Shown: positions 44,341 through 53,484, counted from the stretch's first letter. The stretch is 64,000 nucleotides of DNA from Microbacterium marinilacus (GCF_019753765.1 NZ_JAIJZW010000005.1:1-64000), one strand, 5' to 3'. Program-made: numbers and translations. The notes: a model not told the origin generated them from the letters alone.

Positions 44341-45446
44341 GTCAGGGGACGGAGGCAGCCCCGCTACGGCGGATGCGGGTCACAGCGACGCTGACCTTCA
44401 TCGTCGTGCTGGGCATCTACGCCGGGGGGGCGCTGGTCATCGCATCAACGCCGTGGTGGCACGTGATTGTCCTGGCACCGAGCATGATCGCCGCCCTGTG
44501 GACGGCGACACGATGGCACACCCCCGCGCCGCCCCTGGCTATCGCCGGCGCCCTCGTCCTTGGTGAAGCGACCTGGGCTGTGGCAGCGACGCTTGCGATC
44601 AGTCCGGCCGCCGCGTTCGGTATCTCCGTCACCGGAGCTGTCACCGTCTCCAAGCTATCCCGGAAAAAAGGTGTGGCGGCCGCTGTGCTCGTCTCGATCG
44701 TCCTCGCGACCGGCTTGCTGGTGCTGATCCGGTATCCGGAGCAAGCCCCCGGGTACCTGCTGGTCGCCCCGATCGTGACGGTCGTCTTTGTCGCCGTGTT
44801 CTGGGTGAACCACACGGCGTGGCAGCTCTTTGCCGAGCTGGACTCGACGCGCCGCGCTGAAACAGAACTGGCGCTGGTCAAGGAGCGCTTCCGTTTCGCC
44901 GCAGATCTCCACGATATCCAGGGTCATACGCTCCATGTCGTCAAGCTCAAAGCCGCCCTCGCCGAGCGGCTGCTGCGCACCGACCCGGCTTCCGCCGAGG
45001 ACGAGCTTCGCCAGGTTCAGGATCTGATCGCCGAGACCATTGTCCAAACCCGGTCGATCGCGTACGGGCAGCAGAAGATCACCGTCGCTGGGGAACTGGA
45101 GAACGCGAAGAACCTCTTCGAAGCGGCCGGCATCAACGTGCGCGTCACCAGCGACGGAGACCCCGCCGCCGCCATCGATGAGTACGTCAGCCTGGTGCTC
45201 CGCGAGGCGACAACCAACATCCTTCGGCACGCACAGGCAACACACGTCGCGATCATCGTCGCCCCGAACGGCATCAGCATCAGCAACGACGGTATCCCGA
45301 CGGGCCCTCTTCCTGACCTCCACGGGCTCGCGGTACTGGACCAGCGGATCACCGGAGCCGGTGGCGCGCTCGAAGTGGTCAAGACCGCCAACCAGTTCGT
45401 CACAGCCGTGACCTTCGACCTCCCAAATCACCAGGAACACCCATGA
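44337..45446 (+). CDS. Sensor histidine kinase (HisKA_3/NarX-type)
   Basis: 369 residues. Residues 20-170 hold about five membrane helices with short loops, so the input is probably membrane-associated (an intramembrane-sensing type). The phosphoacceptor His is in FAADLHDIQGHTLHVV near residue 198. A degenerate HATPase follows, with the N-box LVLREATTNILRHAQAT and the G-motif area SNDGIPTGP. It is coupled at both ends to its neighbours by ATGA overlaps. Intramembrane-sensing kinases near ABC exporters commonly respond to cell-envelope-active peptides. Confidence 0.92.
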   Translation: MSQGTEAAPLRRMRVTATLTFIVVLGIYAGGALVIASTPWWHVIVLAPSMIAALWTATRWHTPAPPLAIAGALVLGEATWAVAATLAISPAAAFGISVTGAVTVSKLSRKKGVAAAVLVSIVLATGLLVLIRYPEQAPGYLLVAPIVTVVFVAVFWVNHTAWQLFAELDSTRRAETELALVKERFRFAADLHDIQGHTLHVVKLKAALAERLLRTDPASAEDELRQVQDLIAETIVQTRSIAYGQQKITVAGELENAKNLFEAAGINVRVTSDGDPAAAIDEYVSLVLREATTNILRHAQATHVAIIVAPNGISISNDGIPTGPLPDLHGLAVLDQRITGAGGALEVVKTANQFVTAVTFDLPNHQEHP

Positions 45447-46045
45447 CCTCGATCGTGCTCGCCGACGATGAGACCTTGCTACGCAAAGCCCTTGCCGCGA
45501 TCCTCCCGCTGGAGGCTGGGATCACTGTCGTCGCCGAAGCCGCTGACGGACACGAAGCCGTCGCCGCGACCCTTGAACACCACCCCGACGTGCTCGTCCT
45601 CGATCTAGAGATGCCTGGCCTCGACGGGCTCAGCGTGATCGAGCACGTCCGCGAGGTCCGCCCCGAACAGGCCATCCTCATGCTCACGCGCCACGCCCGC
45701 CCCGGCGTCCTCCGCACAGCGCTGACCCTGGGAGTAAGGGGCTTCGTCAGCAAAGCCGCAGAGCCCTCGCACATCGCCTCCGTCATCCAGACCCTGCACA
45801 GCGGTCAGCGGTGGATCGATCCCGACATCTCTATCCTCGCCGTTATCGACGACTGCCCCCTCACCGAACGCGAGATCGACGTCCTTCGTATCACCAGCGA
45901 GGGATATTCCGTCGCCGCGATCGCATCGAAGCTCCATCTCACCGAAGGCACCGTCCGCAACTACCTCTCGCACGCGATGCAGAAGACCCAGACAACCACG
46001 AGGCACGACGCCGCCAGATACGCCCGCGAACACGACTGGCTCTGA
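45443..46045 (+). CDS. NarL/FixJ-family response regulator
   Basis: 200 residues. The receiver has DDE near the N-terminus (LADDETLL), the phosphoacceptor Asp in VLVLDLEMPGLDGL (near residue 54) and a conserved Lys in FVSKAAE. The C-terminal LuxR HTH is LTEREIDVLRITSEGYSVAA followed by IASKLHLTEGTVRNYLS. Coupled to the kinase by ATGA at 45443-45446. The GTGAC palindromes at 43966-44018 are its natural candidate sites. Confidence 0.95.
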   Translation: MTSIVLADDETLLRKALAAILPLEAGITVVAEAADGHEAVAATLEHHPDVLVLDLEMPGLDGLSVIEHVREVRPEQAILMLTRHARPGVLRTALTLGVRGFVSKAAEPSHIASVIQTLHSGQRWIDPDISILAVIDDCPLTEREIDVLRITSEGYSVAAIASKLHLTEGTVRNYLSHAMQKTQTTTRHDAARYAREHDWL

Positions 46046-46066
46046 CCACGACGAGAAGGCAACACG

Positions 46067-46377
46067 ATGAATCTCTTCGAACTCACGCTCCAGGTCGTCC
46101 CTCTCATCTTCATTGCGCTCTTCCTCGACCTCCTCGCAAGACGACCGACGATGGCGCGGCGAAGGCGCCCGATACACGGATCGAGACCGGCTTCGACGTT
46201 GTCGTCGCTATCCTCGGGCTGCTCGCATTCATGGTCTCGCTCTATGCGATCGGCTCAGAGGCGACGACGCCCGAGCCGTGGATGCGGGTCATCGTGATTA
46301 GCGCCCTCAGTTTCGCGATGGCCGCCCTATCACCACAGGCCCTACTCCGCATCGTCCGTAATGCCAAGCGCCGGTGA
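46067..46377 (+). pseudogene. Small two-helix membrane protein, frameshifted
   Basis: A start at 46067 (21 bp after the response regulator) gives MNLFELTLQVVPLIFIALFL, and then the frame changes near 46140. The continuation is in the next frame: KTTDDGAAKAPDTRIETGFD, then VVVAILGLLAFMVSLYAIG and ...ALLRIVRNAKRR, stopping at 46375-46377. Joining the two gives a coherent roughly 103-residue protein with three membrane helices, so a single-base indel (or a sequencing error) near GCAAGACGACCGAC is likely. Confidence 0.65.
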
Positions 46378-47413
46378 TGTATCCCGAGGCCTGTCCAGTT
46401 CGCAGCCGGTTTACGCCAGTAGGACGCTTCACAAGCCGATCGACGCTGGGGATGAACAGGATTCGAACGCACTGCGGCGGACTGACCTCCAAGTACGGAA
46501 TTGTCCAGTCGACGAAGAGAACCCGCAGGCCGGGCAACCACAATCACGATCGAGACCCGAAGAAACGTCGAAAAGGCCCTTCTTCTTGAATGAGCGAACC
46601 ATCCTCGCACCTTCGTCGGATGGGCCTAACGAGTGGACACGCATCGTCTTTGCGCTCGAAGGATGGGCAAGTATAAGCAGCTCGGAGCAGCGGGAGTCTC
46701 TCACCCGAGGCAGCGTAGTGACCATCCCTAACGGAACTGTGCCGAGACTGCAGCCATGCGGGCTATTACGTATCGTGACCGTTCATATCGAGCCTGGTTA
46801 TCTTGCCAACCAGTTGAGGTGGCTACCCAGCCGGCACCCCCTGGTGCATCAGTTGCGCCGCGGCGCACATGATATGTCATCGCTCGGCAGACTGCAGCTG
46901 CATTCGCACGCCATGCGCGCGCTAACACCTGTGTTACTACACGCCGTTCGCCTGTCGCCGTTGAGCGGGCAGGAGTTCGCACTACTGGCCTCGACGTCGG
47001 AAGCTTTCGATATCGTCGGACAGGCCAGCGGGAACGAAGCGTTCACAGGCTACGGTGACAGACGACTACCACGGCGAGAGGTGGTCTTGGCCCGCAGCCA
47101 GCTCGAACTTCATCCAGATCATGCCTGGACAGTGGACGAGCTTGCCCGACGGGTACTCATCTCCCCGTCACAGCTCACGCGGATTTTTCGTGCCGATTTG
47201 GGATTGTCCCCCTCCGCATATCTGCGACAGGTCAGATCGGATCGGATGGCAGAACTCTTGAGCACGACGAGAATCGGAGTCAGCGAGGCTGCGCGACAGG
47301 CGGGATGGTCAAACTCGACCGTGGCGAGCAGAGCCTTCAAGAAGCGCTATGGAGTGAGCCCCCGAAGCTTTGCCGTCATGTATCCCGAGACGGAGTACGA
47401 GAGCGTCCCATAG
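46361..47413 (+). CDS. AraC-family transcriptional regulator
   Basis: 350 residues from the ATG 46361, although the first 60 residues look non-native and the true start may be later. A cupin-like sensor part covers residues about 75-200 (WTRIVFALEGWASISS; GSVVTIPNGTVPRLQ). The double HTH is at the end: WTVDELARRVLISPSQLTRIF and VSEAARQAGWSNSTVASRAF followed by KKRYGVSPRSF. Codon use and GC are lower than in its neighbours (46.4-47.4 kb), which suggests separate acquisition. It lies between the RiPP cluster and the ICE core; its target is not evident. Confidence 0.88.
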   Translation: MPSAGDVSRGLSSSQPVYASRTLHKPIDAGDEQDSNALRRTDLQVRNCPVDEENPQAGQPQSRSRPEETSKRPFFLNERTILAPSSDGPNEWTRIVFALEGWASISSSEQRESLTRGSVVTIPNGTVPRLQPCGLLRIVTVHIEPGYLANQLRWLPSRHPLVHQLRRGAHDMSSLGRLQLHSHAMRALTPVLLHAVRLSPLSGQEFALLASTSEAFDIVGQASGNEAFTGYGDRRLPRREVVLARSQLELHPDHAWTVDELARRVLISPSQLTRIFRADLGLSPSAYLRQVRSDRMAELLSTTRIGVSEAARQAGWSNSTVASRAFKKRYGVSPRSFAVMYPETEYESVP

Positions 47414-47617
47414 CTCAGTTGCAACGCCGGAGGGGTCGCCCGACTAATTGGCGTCCGGCATCCTTATACCGCTGATTGCCGGTCGTGTGTGGGTGAAGTT
47501 TGGCGCTGGAAGGCAACGACGCGAAGCCGACCGGCTCGAGGGCAAGGACGCGGGAATCGCGCCCGGGTAGGAGCCTCCCACGCGGGCTCGTACGGGCGCG
47601 CGGCGGGCTGGGTGGCC

Positions 47618-47634
47618 GTACCTGCTGGGTGATC
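47618..47634 (+). promoter_or_regulatory. ICE upstream motif, site 1
   Basis: GTACCTGCTGGGTGATC: ACCT-N4-GGTGA, 55 bp before the start of the DNA methyltransferase gene. Member of the recurring GYACCT-N4-GGTGMCC set. Confidence 0.6.
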
Positions 47635-47688
47635 CTGTTCGTCGCACACGGGGGCGGACAGGGCCCGAACAGCAGGGAGCCCTCCCCC

Positions 47689-48765
47689 ATGTCCGATCCG
47701 TCATCACCGAAACGTCGCCGTCTGAGCGAGCTTCCGGTTCCGGTGTTCACCCACGACCGCGCGACCGTCTACCTCGGCGATGCCGTCGAGCTCCTCCCGC
47801 TCCTGCCCGCGGGGAGCATCGACGCGCTGGTGACCGACCCGCCCTACGGGCTGAGCTTCAACGGGCACGCGTGGGACGACGCGACAGGGTTCCGGGAATC
47901 ACTGCACGATGTCGACACCAGCGCGATGAGTGCACCGGAGGTGTTCGAGGCGTGGTGCACGGCGTGGGCTGCAGGAGCACTGCACGCGTTGAAGCCCGGT
48001 GCGCACGTTGCAGCGTTCGGGGGTGCACGCACGTGGCATCGCATGGTGCGCGGCATCGAGAATGCAGGGTTCGATATCCGTGACCAGATCGCGTGGCTGC
48101 ACACCACCGGGATGCCGAAGAGCATGGACCTTTCGCACGCGATCGACAAGCTCCACGGTGTGCACCGCGCCGACCGCACCGTGCACACCGATGACCGCGA
48201 CGGCGTGCTCGGTGCGACTCGCACGGTCGTCTCGAAGGGCACCCCGGTGACAGAGGACGCGCAGCGGTGGGAGGGATGGGGGACAGCGTTGCGGCCGGCG
48301 TTCGAGCCGATCGTGATCGCCCGCAAACCTCCGAAAGGCAACTCGGTCCGCAACGTCCTTGCCCACGGCGTCGGCGGGATCAACATCGACGGGGCCCGGT
48401 TCGCTGATGATCGGTGGCCGACGAACGTCGCCTTCGATCCGGTGCAGGCGGATGCGCTGGATGTGCTAACGGGGACGTGGCAGGGCGAGTCGTTGTCTCG
48501 GAAGTTCCCGATCTTCCGGTTCGAGCACAAGCCCGACGCGAGCGAGCGACCCCGCGCGTTCGGTGTGTCGCATTCGACGGTGAAGCCGCTCGGACTGATG
48601 CGCTGGCTGGTCACGTTGCTCACCCCCGCGGGTGGTGTCGTGCTCGAGCCGTTCGCGGGCTCCGGGGCAACGGTCGAGGCCGCGATGCGCGCGGGCTTCG
48701 AGGTCGTGGCGGTGGAGAAGGACCCGCGCTATGTGCCGTTGATCCGTTCTCGGTTGGAGCGGTGA
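47689..48765 (+). CDS. DNA methyltransferase (N6-adenine or N4-cytosine, DPPY type)
   Basis: 358 residues from ATG 47689 with AGGGAG upstream (the frame is open earlier but not conserved-looking). The catalytic motif TDPPYG is at about residues 50-54. The SAM-binding motif EPFAGSGATVEAA is near residue 325, so the order (catalytic first, SAM last) is beta class. The middle third is the target-recognition part. No restriction enzyme gene adjoins it, so it is an orphan methylase, perhaps protecting the transferred element or marking its DNA. First gene of the ICE core unit, behind motif site 1. Confidence 0.92.
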   Translation: MSDPSSPKRRRLSELPVPVFTHDRATVYLGDAVELLPLLPAGSIDALVTDPPYGLSFNGHAWDDATGFRESLHDVDTSAMSAPEVFEAWCTAWAAGALHALKPGAHVAAFGGARTWHRMVRGIENAGFDIRDQIAWLHTTGMPKSMDLSHAIDKLHGVHRADRTVHTDDRDGVLGATRTVVSKGTPVTEDAQRWEGWGTALRPAFEPIVIARKPPKGNSVRNVLAHGVGGINIDGARFADDRWPTNVAFDPVQADALDVLTGTWQGESLSRKFPIFRFEHKPDASERPRAFGVSHSTVKPLGLMRWLVTLLTPAGGVVLEPFAGSGATVEAAMRAGFEVVAVEKDPRYVPLIRSRLER

Positions 48766-48833
48766 ACCGTTCTCCTACCTACTGAGCATGCTGTGCGATC
48801 CCGCACGGTCGTCTCGAACCGGAAGGACCGCCC

Positions 48834-49321
48834 ATGGATACCGAGCCCACTCCCGAATCGCCTCACTCGCGGCTGCGGAGCCATCTGCGCGATCGTGCGG
48901 CAGGGTCGTTGAGTTTCGCGGTGATCGTGTGGTCGGACGACCCCGAGGCCCAGCCGACCGTCATCGCGGATCGCAGCCCCGTCGTGGTCGCGCGGGCGAC
49001 GGTGCTGGCCACCCACGAGATGATCACCGACCCGTACTTGTATGCGGGCGCGACGGACTTCGTCGAAACGCAGAACCCCCACAGGACTGGCGAACCCCGG
49101 AGGATGTCGACGCGTGGCTCGATGCGCTGCAGCAATCGACGCCGTACCCGGCGTTCTCATTCTACCGCGTCCCGATGACGGGTAGCACGGGCGGGCTGAA
49201 CGGTCTGATGATCGACCAGCACCTCCAACACGTCCTGCAGCAGCGGGAACGCGCCGTCCTGTCGGACGACCCGAGCCACCAGCCCAGCAGCGCGTCCTAC
49301 CCGCCGGGACTCGAGCGATGA
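48834..49321 (+). pseudogene. Hypothetical ICE protein with a one-base frameshift
   Basis: Starts MDTEPTPESPHSRLRSHLRD and reads SLSFAVIVWSDDPEAQPTVI, VLATHEMITDPYLYAG up to ETQN. There a run of five C (near 49077-49081) appears one base short; in the next frame PQDWRTPEDVDAWLDALQQS and GGLNGLMIDQHLQHVLQQRE continue to a stop at 49319-49321. The joined protein would be about 162 residues. The family is unrecognised. The indel sits in a homopolymer, so a sequencing error is as likely as real decay. Confidence 0.65.
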
Positions 49322-49525
49322 ACCGCAGACTCGGCAGTCGGCAGGCGACGATTCGACGCAGATCTGTGACTCCAGCGCGCATCCTCACCGGAGTCCCTTT
49401 CCCATCCACCCGTCCTGCGGGTAACCCAGGTTCCGACCGTTCGTCGCTGCCCGGGTCGCACACCCGCACCGAGCCCTCCGCCCCGCGAATGAGGCCTCAC
49501 CCGCCGATAGAAAGAGCCCACTGCC

Positions 49526-50881
49526 ATGCCTGCTGACGAGACCGCTCCACCCCTGGGCTACACGCCGGAGCCGCTCGAGCCGCGACGCGTGGTGATCGAG
49601 TTCGATGTTCTCGCCCGCTCCGACGCCGAAGCCGAGCATCTGGTCAATGAGGTGCTGATCGAAGAGCTCACCGGCTCACCGGACCAGCTGCGCGCCGACG
49701 GCGACCGCGTCTACGGGGAGGACTTCGGCGACGATGTCTCGCACATCCGCTCCTGGACCCCGCGACCTGCCTCCGTTCACAGCGCGACCGCGATGGTGGT
49801 GCCGTCGGTGGAGTGGTCGGCGTTCGAGGAGTCCGGGATCCCGGAGATCGTCGCCGGGATGTTCCCGCCCGAACCAGCCGAGGATGACTTCCGCGTCGAG
49901 GACGGGACGGTGGATTTCGATCGTCTTGAGGATGCCCGCGACCGGTGGCGAGACGAGCGCCTCGCCCTCGCCATGGCCGCCTCGCGCCTGCCAGAGACGC
50001 TCGCGCGACTCAACCGCGCCGAGCGGGTGCACGGCGGGCTGATCGATCTGGTGGAGCGGGAGCCGCTGCCGGTGGAGCCGCGGAAAGAGGATTACCTGGT
50101 CACCGTGTCCCCGAGCTACGAGGGCGAGTACGAGGACGCCCGCTACCGGTGGGATCACGTGCAGTGGGAAGCGGACTTCAAGGCCGCTTCCCGTCGTCGG
50201 GAGAGCGCCCTGCAGGATCTCCTCGACGATGACGGGTCGCGGACGTCGTCTTTGCGTGAGCGGCTCCGTCAGGTGCGGGTATCGGATCTGGTCGCGATCC
50301 AGACCCTGCGCGAGGTCGTCGAGCGGGACAGGACGGGCTCCGGTGAGCGGCTGCTGGACGGGTCGGTGCGGGAGCATCTGGAGGAGATGCTGTTCGCTGC
50401 GGACCCGGACGTGCAGGTGACGGATCCGGATGACCCGGTGGGGCCGCCGATCTACGAGGGGCCGGCATCGGAGGCGCATGCGTGGATCGTCCCGGGCGTG
50501 TACGCGGCGACCGGGTTGGACGGGCATGGCGAGTTCCGGCTCGTCGTCGGCCCTGTCCCTTTCGGGCACGAGCGGACGGCGTCGGCGGCGTTCCCTCCGG
50601 CGGAGCGCGACAGCACGGTCGTGAACGAGATCGCCCGCATCCTCGAACAGCACACCGAGAGCCATACCCCGGACGAGGTGCTCGCACAGATCAACCAGGC
50701 GGTCCTCCGCACCGGCCGCACCGGCATGCTGACCCCTGGGCCGGTGGAGCCGCCGACGCTGCTCGAGCGCGGTGGACTGCTCAGCGAGCTCCTCGCCGAA
50801 CGGGAACGTGACCTCAGCGCAGGCCCCGACGGTCTGGAGCCTCCCGAGACGGGACGAGGGACACCCGGGCGTCGATTCTGA
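49526..50881 (+). CDS. Hypothetical acidic ICE protein
   Basis: 451 residues, very acidic, no recognised domain. It is soluble by composition, with a possible coiled coil around residues 130-165 (DRLEDARDRWRDERLALAMA) and a helical region near 225-260 (RRRESALQDLLDDDGSRTSS). The C-terminus is Gly/Pro/Glu-rich and disordered. The ATG at 49526 follows an AGAAAGAG. The minus strand over this gene has a very long open frame, which is a codon-composition shadow. Confidence 0.75.
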   Translation: MPADETAPPLGYTPEPLEPRRVVIEFDVLARSDAEAEHLVNEVLIEELTGSPDQLRADGDRVYGEDFGDDVSHIRSWTPRPASVHSATAMVVPSVEWSAFEESGIPEIVAGMFPPEPAEDDFRVEDGTVDFDRLEDARDRWRDERLALAMAASRLPETLARLNRAERVHGGLIDLVEREPLPVEPRKEDYLVTVSPSYEGEYEDARYRWDHVQWEADFKAASRRRESALQDLLDDDGSRTSSLRERLRQVRVSDLVAIQTLREVVERDRTGSGERLLDGSVREHLEEMLFAADPDVQVTDPDDPVGPPIYEGPASEAHAWIVPGVYAATGLDGHGEFRLVVGPVPFGHERTASAAFPPAERDSTVVNEIARILEQHTESHTPDEVLAQINQAVLRTGRTGMLTPGPVEPPTLLERGGLLSELLAERERDLSAGPDGLEPPETGRGTPGRRF

Positions 50882-51058
50882 GCGGCGTCGGGGTCGGTCG
50901 GGAGTTGACGATTTCCCGCATGTTCCCGACGTTCCCGCGCATCCTGCCGGGATCCGCTCGCGCCTCAAGGTGCGCGTCGGGTAGGGGTTGAGGTCTCTCG
51001 TCTGGCGGGAATGCTCGTGAGCCGACAGCATCCGGCCAGGGTCGGTAGCACTGCCACC

Positions 51059-51074
51059 GCACCTTTCCGGTGAC
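51059..51074 (+). promoter_or_regulatory. ICE upstream motif, site 2
   Basis: GCACCTTTCCGGTGAC: ACCT-N4-GGTGAC, 57 bp before the prim-pol gene. Confidence 0.6.
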
Positions 51075-51130
51075 ACGGCGCACGAGCATTCCGCCCCTCG
51101 TGCGCCGTGTCCCGGAAGGAGGTGCCGCTC

Positions 51131-52024
51131 ATGACCGGTCCCGACCCTACCGGCTGGACCCTGCCCGCCGCACTCCCCGGAACGCTCGTCGATGCGGCGC
51201 TCGCCTACGCGGCGGCGGGCGTGGCGGTGTTCCCGTGCGCGCCGGGTGCGAAGACCCCGCTGACGAAGCGCGGGTTCCACGATGCGACGACCGATCCGAG
51301 GCGGATCCGGTCGTGGTGGTCGTGGATGCCGGAGGCGAACATCGCCCTGCTCACCGGCACCCGGGTGGATGTCGTCGACGTGGACGTGCACGGGGTGGGC
51401 AACGGGTTCCCGGTGCTGCGGGCGCTGCAGCGCGACGGGCTGATCGACGGATGGGGTATGGCGGTCCGTTCCCCGTCCGGTGGCGTGCACCTCTACTACC
51501 CGGCCGCCCCCGACCGCCCGCAGAGCTCGTGGTCGCGCGGGGCCGCGCATGTGGACTTCCGTGGCACCGGCGGCTACATCATCGCCCCGCCCTCCACCAT
51601 CCGGGGCCTGGACGGCACGACCTCGGCATACGAGGTGATCGCGCGCGGGCGGCGGCCGCGGCCGGTCGATGCCGACACGCTCCGCGACATCCTCACCCCG
51701 ACACCACCACCCACCCCACAGCGACAGATCCGCGCCGACGACGTCGATGAACGACTGACCGAGCGCTTGTCGGGATGGGTGGCGCGGCTGCCGGAGGGCA
51801 ACCGGAACGCCGGGCTGTTCTGGGCCGCGTGCCGCCTCGCCGAAGCCGGGCTCAGCGAAGACGAAATGACCACCGCCCTGGAGCCCGCGGCGGTGTCGAC
51901 GGGGCTGGAGGTGCCGGAGACGCGCGCGACGATCCACTCCGCCCACCGCACCATCACCGGCAGCAACGGCGGCCCCGTCTCCTCCTCCCGAAGGACGACC
52001 GCCGGGCTGGAGGCTGGGCGATGA
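51131..52024 (+). CDS. Bifunctional DNA primase/polymerase (prim-pol, AEP family)
   Basis: 297 residues from ATG 51131, with GGAAGGAGG ideally placed (a start 24 bp upstream lacks this). The N-terminal prim-pol domain covers residues about 20-190: AALAYAAAGVAVFPCAPGAK-type opening, the catalytic DVVDVDVHG acidic pair, and FRGTGGYIIAPPS with the VHLYYP strand. The C-terminal 80 residues are helical (LFWAACRLAEAGLSEDEM), as in phage/plasmid primases with a PriCT-like tail. It probably primes the complementary strand after transfer or supports plasmid-like replication of the ICE. Confidence 0.92.
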   Translation: MTGPDPTGWTLPAALPGTLVDAALAYAAAGVAVFPCAPGAKTPLTKRGFHDATTDPRRIRSWWSWMPEANIALLTGTRVDVVDVDVHGVGNGFPVLRALQRDGLIDGWGMAVRSPSGGVHLYYPAAPDRPQSSWSRGAAHVDFRGTGGYIIAPPSTIRGLDGTTSAYEVIARGRRPRPVDADTLRDILTPTPPPTPQRQIRADDVDERLTERLSGWVARLPEGNRNAGLFWAACRLAEAGLSEDEMTTALEPAAVSTGLEVPETRATIHSAHRTITGSNGGPVSSSRRTTAGLEAGR

Positions 52025-52803
52025 CGTCCCCCGGACAGCAGCCGACCGAGCAGAGCCCCGTCCCCGCGACGGGCGGATTCGGCGGTGGAGTGACCCGGGG
52101 CGTGGTGGTGCTCGCGGTCGGCGGGACGGTGCTGCTGGCGTTGGGGGCGTTCTGGCTGTCGTTCACGACCCTCCGGGATCTCGCCGTGCTCTCCGGGATC
52201 CCGGTCGGGCAGGCGTGGGTGTGGCCGTTGATCGTTGACGGAGTGATCCTCGAGGCGACGATCAGCGTCGTCGCGCTGCGCACCTCTGCCCGCCGCGCGC
52301 GCCGGTTCGCGTGGCTGCTGCTCGCCGCCGGCGCCGGGGTGTCGGTCGCCGCGAACATCACCCACGCCATCGTCGCCGCCCACACCCAGGTCCCGGCGCT
52401 GATCGCGTCGCTGGTCGCGTCCGTGCCGCCGCTGGTGCTGCTGGCGATGACCCACCTCACCGTTGAACTCACCCGCAACAGCACGCAGAGGACGGAGCCC
52501 GTGCGGGCACGCCCGGACCGCGTGCTGCCCATCTCGCGCGGCGACGAACACGATCAGGATCGTGCCCTGCTCGCGGACACGAGCGCAGACAGCTCGGCCG
52601 TGCTCGTTGATTCGCCGGAGGATTCCGAGCCGGTTACGTCGGGGAAGCCGGGGCGACGTCATCTGCAGGAGCGGGCACGGGAGTTGCGGGCGCGGGGGGT
52701 GTCGCGTCGTGCGGTGGCGGCGGAGCTCGGGGTGCATCCGACGACGGTCGGCCGGTGGGAGCACGCACCTGAGAGTCAACTGGACGGAGCAGACCATGAC
52801 TGA
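52021..52803 (+). CDS. DUF2637/SpdB2-like membrane protein with C-terminal HTH
   Basis: 260 residues, coupled to prim-pol (ATGA at 52021-52024). Four membrane helices in residues about 25-155 (VVVLAVGGTVLLALGAFWLS; VWPLIVDGVILEATISVVAL; AWLLLAAGAGVSVAANITHA; LIASLVASVPPLVLLAMTH), the DUF2637 pattern of Streptomyces spread proteins. The C-terminal 60 residues carry ARGVSRRAVAAELGVHPTTV, a helix-turn-helix. It may link element DNA to the membrane. An unusual but known combination in Actinobacteria. Confidence 0.88.
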   Translation: MTSPGQQPTEQSPVPATGGFGGGVTRGVVVLAVGGTVLLALGAFWLSFTTLRDLAVLSGIPVGQAWVWPLIVDGVILEATISVVALRTSARRARRFAWLLLAAGAGVSVAANITHAIVAAHTQVPALIASLVASVPPLVLLAMTHLTVELTRNSTQRTEPVRARPDRVLPISRGDEHDQDRALLADTSADSSAVLVDSPEDSEPVTSGKPGRRHLQERARELRARGVSRRAVAAELGVHPTTVGRWEHAPESQLDGADHD

Positions 52804-53233
52804 CCCCACCACAACCAACCAGCCCGATCCGCGCGACCCGGTCCTCGACCGCACGACAGACGAACGCCGCGATCCGGACGACGTCGAGCACACGTCGGAG
52901 CGTGATCCGGAGCGGGCGTCGGCGTTCGCGACGCGCGGCGACCCCAGCACCACGACCACCGACGTCCCGGAGGTGGCGCAGCGCTCCGGGGTGCGGTGGG
53001 TGCGTCCGACCGACCTCGCAGCCCAGGCCGGCGCAGCCGTGCTCGCCCGGGGTGCCGCCGCGAACCAGCAGTTGCATGACGCGGTCGCGGAGGGGCTGCG
53101 GGAGCTGCGGGAGCTGCGCGCGAACCTCGCGGACCGGCTCGCCCGCCGACAAGCGCAGCTCGAGCCAGAAGCCACGACGATGGGCCCGGCGACGCAGGAG
53201 CGGTCGCTCGGGAGGACGGGGGTGAGCCGGTGA
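52796..53233 (+). CDS. Hypothetical small ICE protein
   Basis: 145 residues overlapping the previous gene by 8 bp. An acidic, disordered N-terminal half (Thr/Asp/Arg-rich) and a C-terminal coiled-coil helix (NQQLHDAVAEGLRELRELRA, then ANLADRLARRQAQLE). No recognised family; perhaps a DNA-packing or partner protein for the SpdB2-like protein. The minus strand contains several long shadow frames. Confidence 0.65.
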   Translation: MTDPTTTNQPDPRDPVLDRTTDERRDPDDVEHTSERDPERASAFATRGDPSTTTTDVPEVAQRSGVRWVRPTDLAAQAGAAVLARGAAANQQLHDAVAEGLRELRELRANLADRLARRQAQLEPEATTMGPATQERSLGRTGVSR

Positions 53234-53439
53234 CCTCTCCTTGTCCTGGCAGCACCCGACTGCCGGAGCACATCCGCCACCCGTAACCACACCAACCGCC
53301 GCCTGGTGCTCACTGTCGCACCGGCCGGCACCACGCACAGACCACCGTAGCCAGGGTCGGTCTGACAGTCCTCCCTGCCCTCCCGTAGCCGCCCCGCGCT
53401 GCGCGAGGTCGGGGCAGGGGTCGTGTCGGGACGGGTGTC

Positions 53440-53456
53440 GTACCTCACAGATACCG
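53440..53456 (+). promoter_or_regulatory. ICE upstream motif, site 3 (degenerate)
   Basis: GTACCTCACAGATACCG keeps the GTACCT half and spacing but has GATACC for GGTGAC. It is 29 bp before the next gene start. Weakest member of the core-region set. Confidence 0.4.
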
Positions 53457-53484
53457 ACGGATTCTTCATCTTCAGGGAGTCACG

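Noticed and set aside
49676..51946. Very long minus-strand open frame (about 750 codons) opposite the hypothetical and prim-pol genes
   Set aside because: The plus strand has recognisable genes with ribosome-binding sites here. The antisense frame encodes His/Arg/Pro-rich noise, the usual shadow of GC-rich third-position bias.
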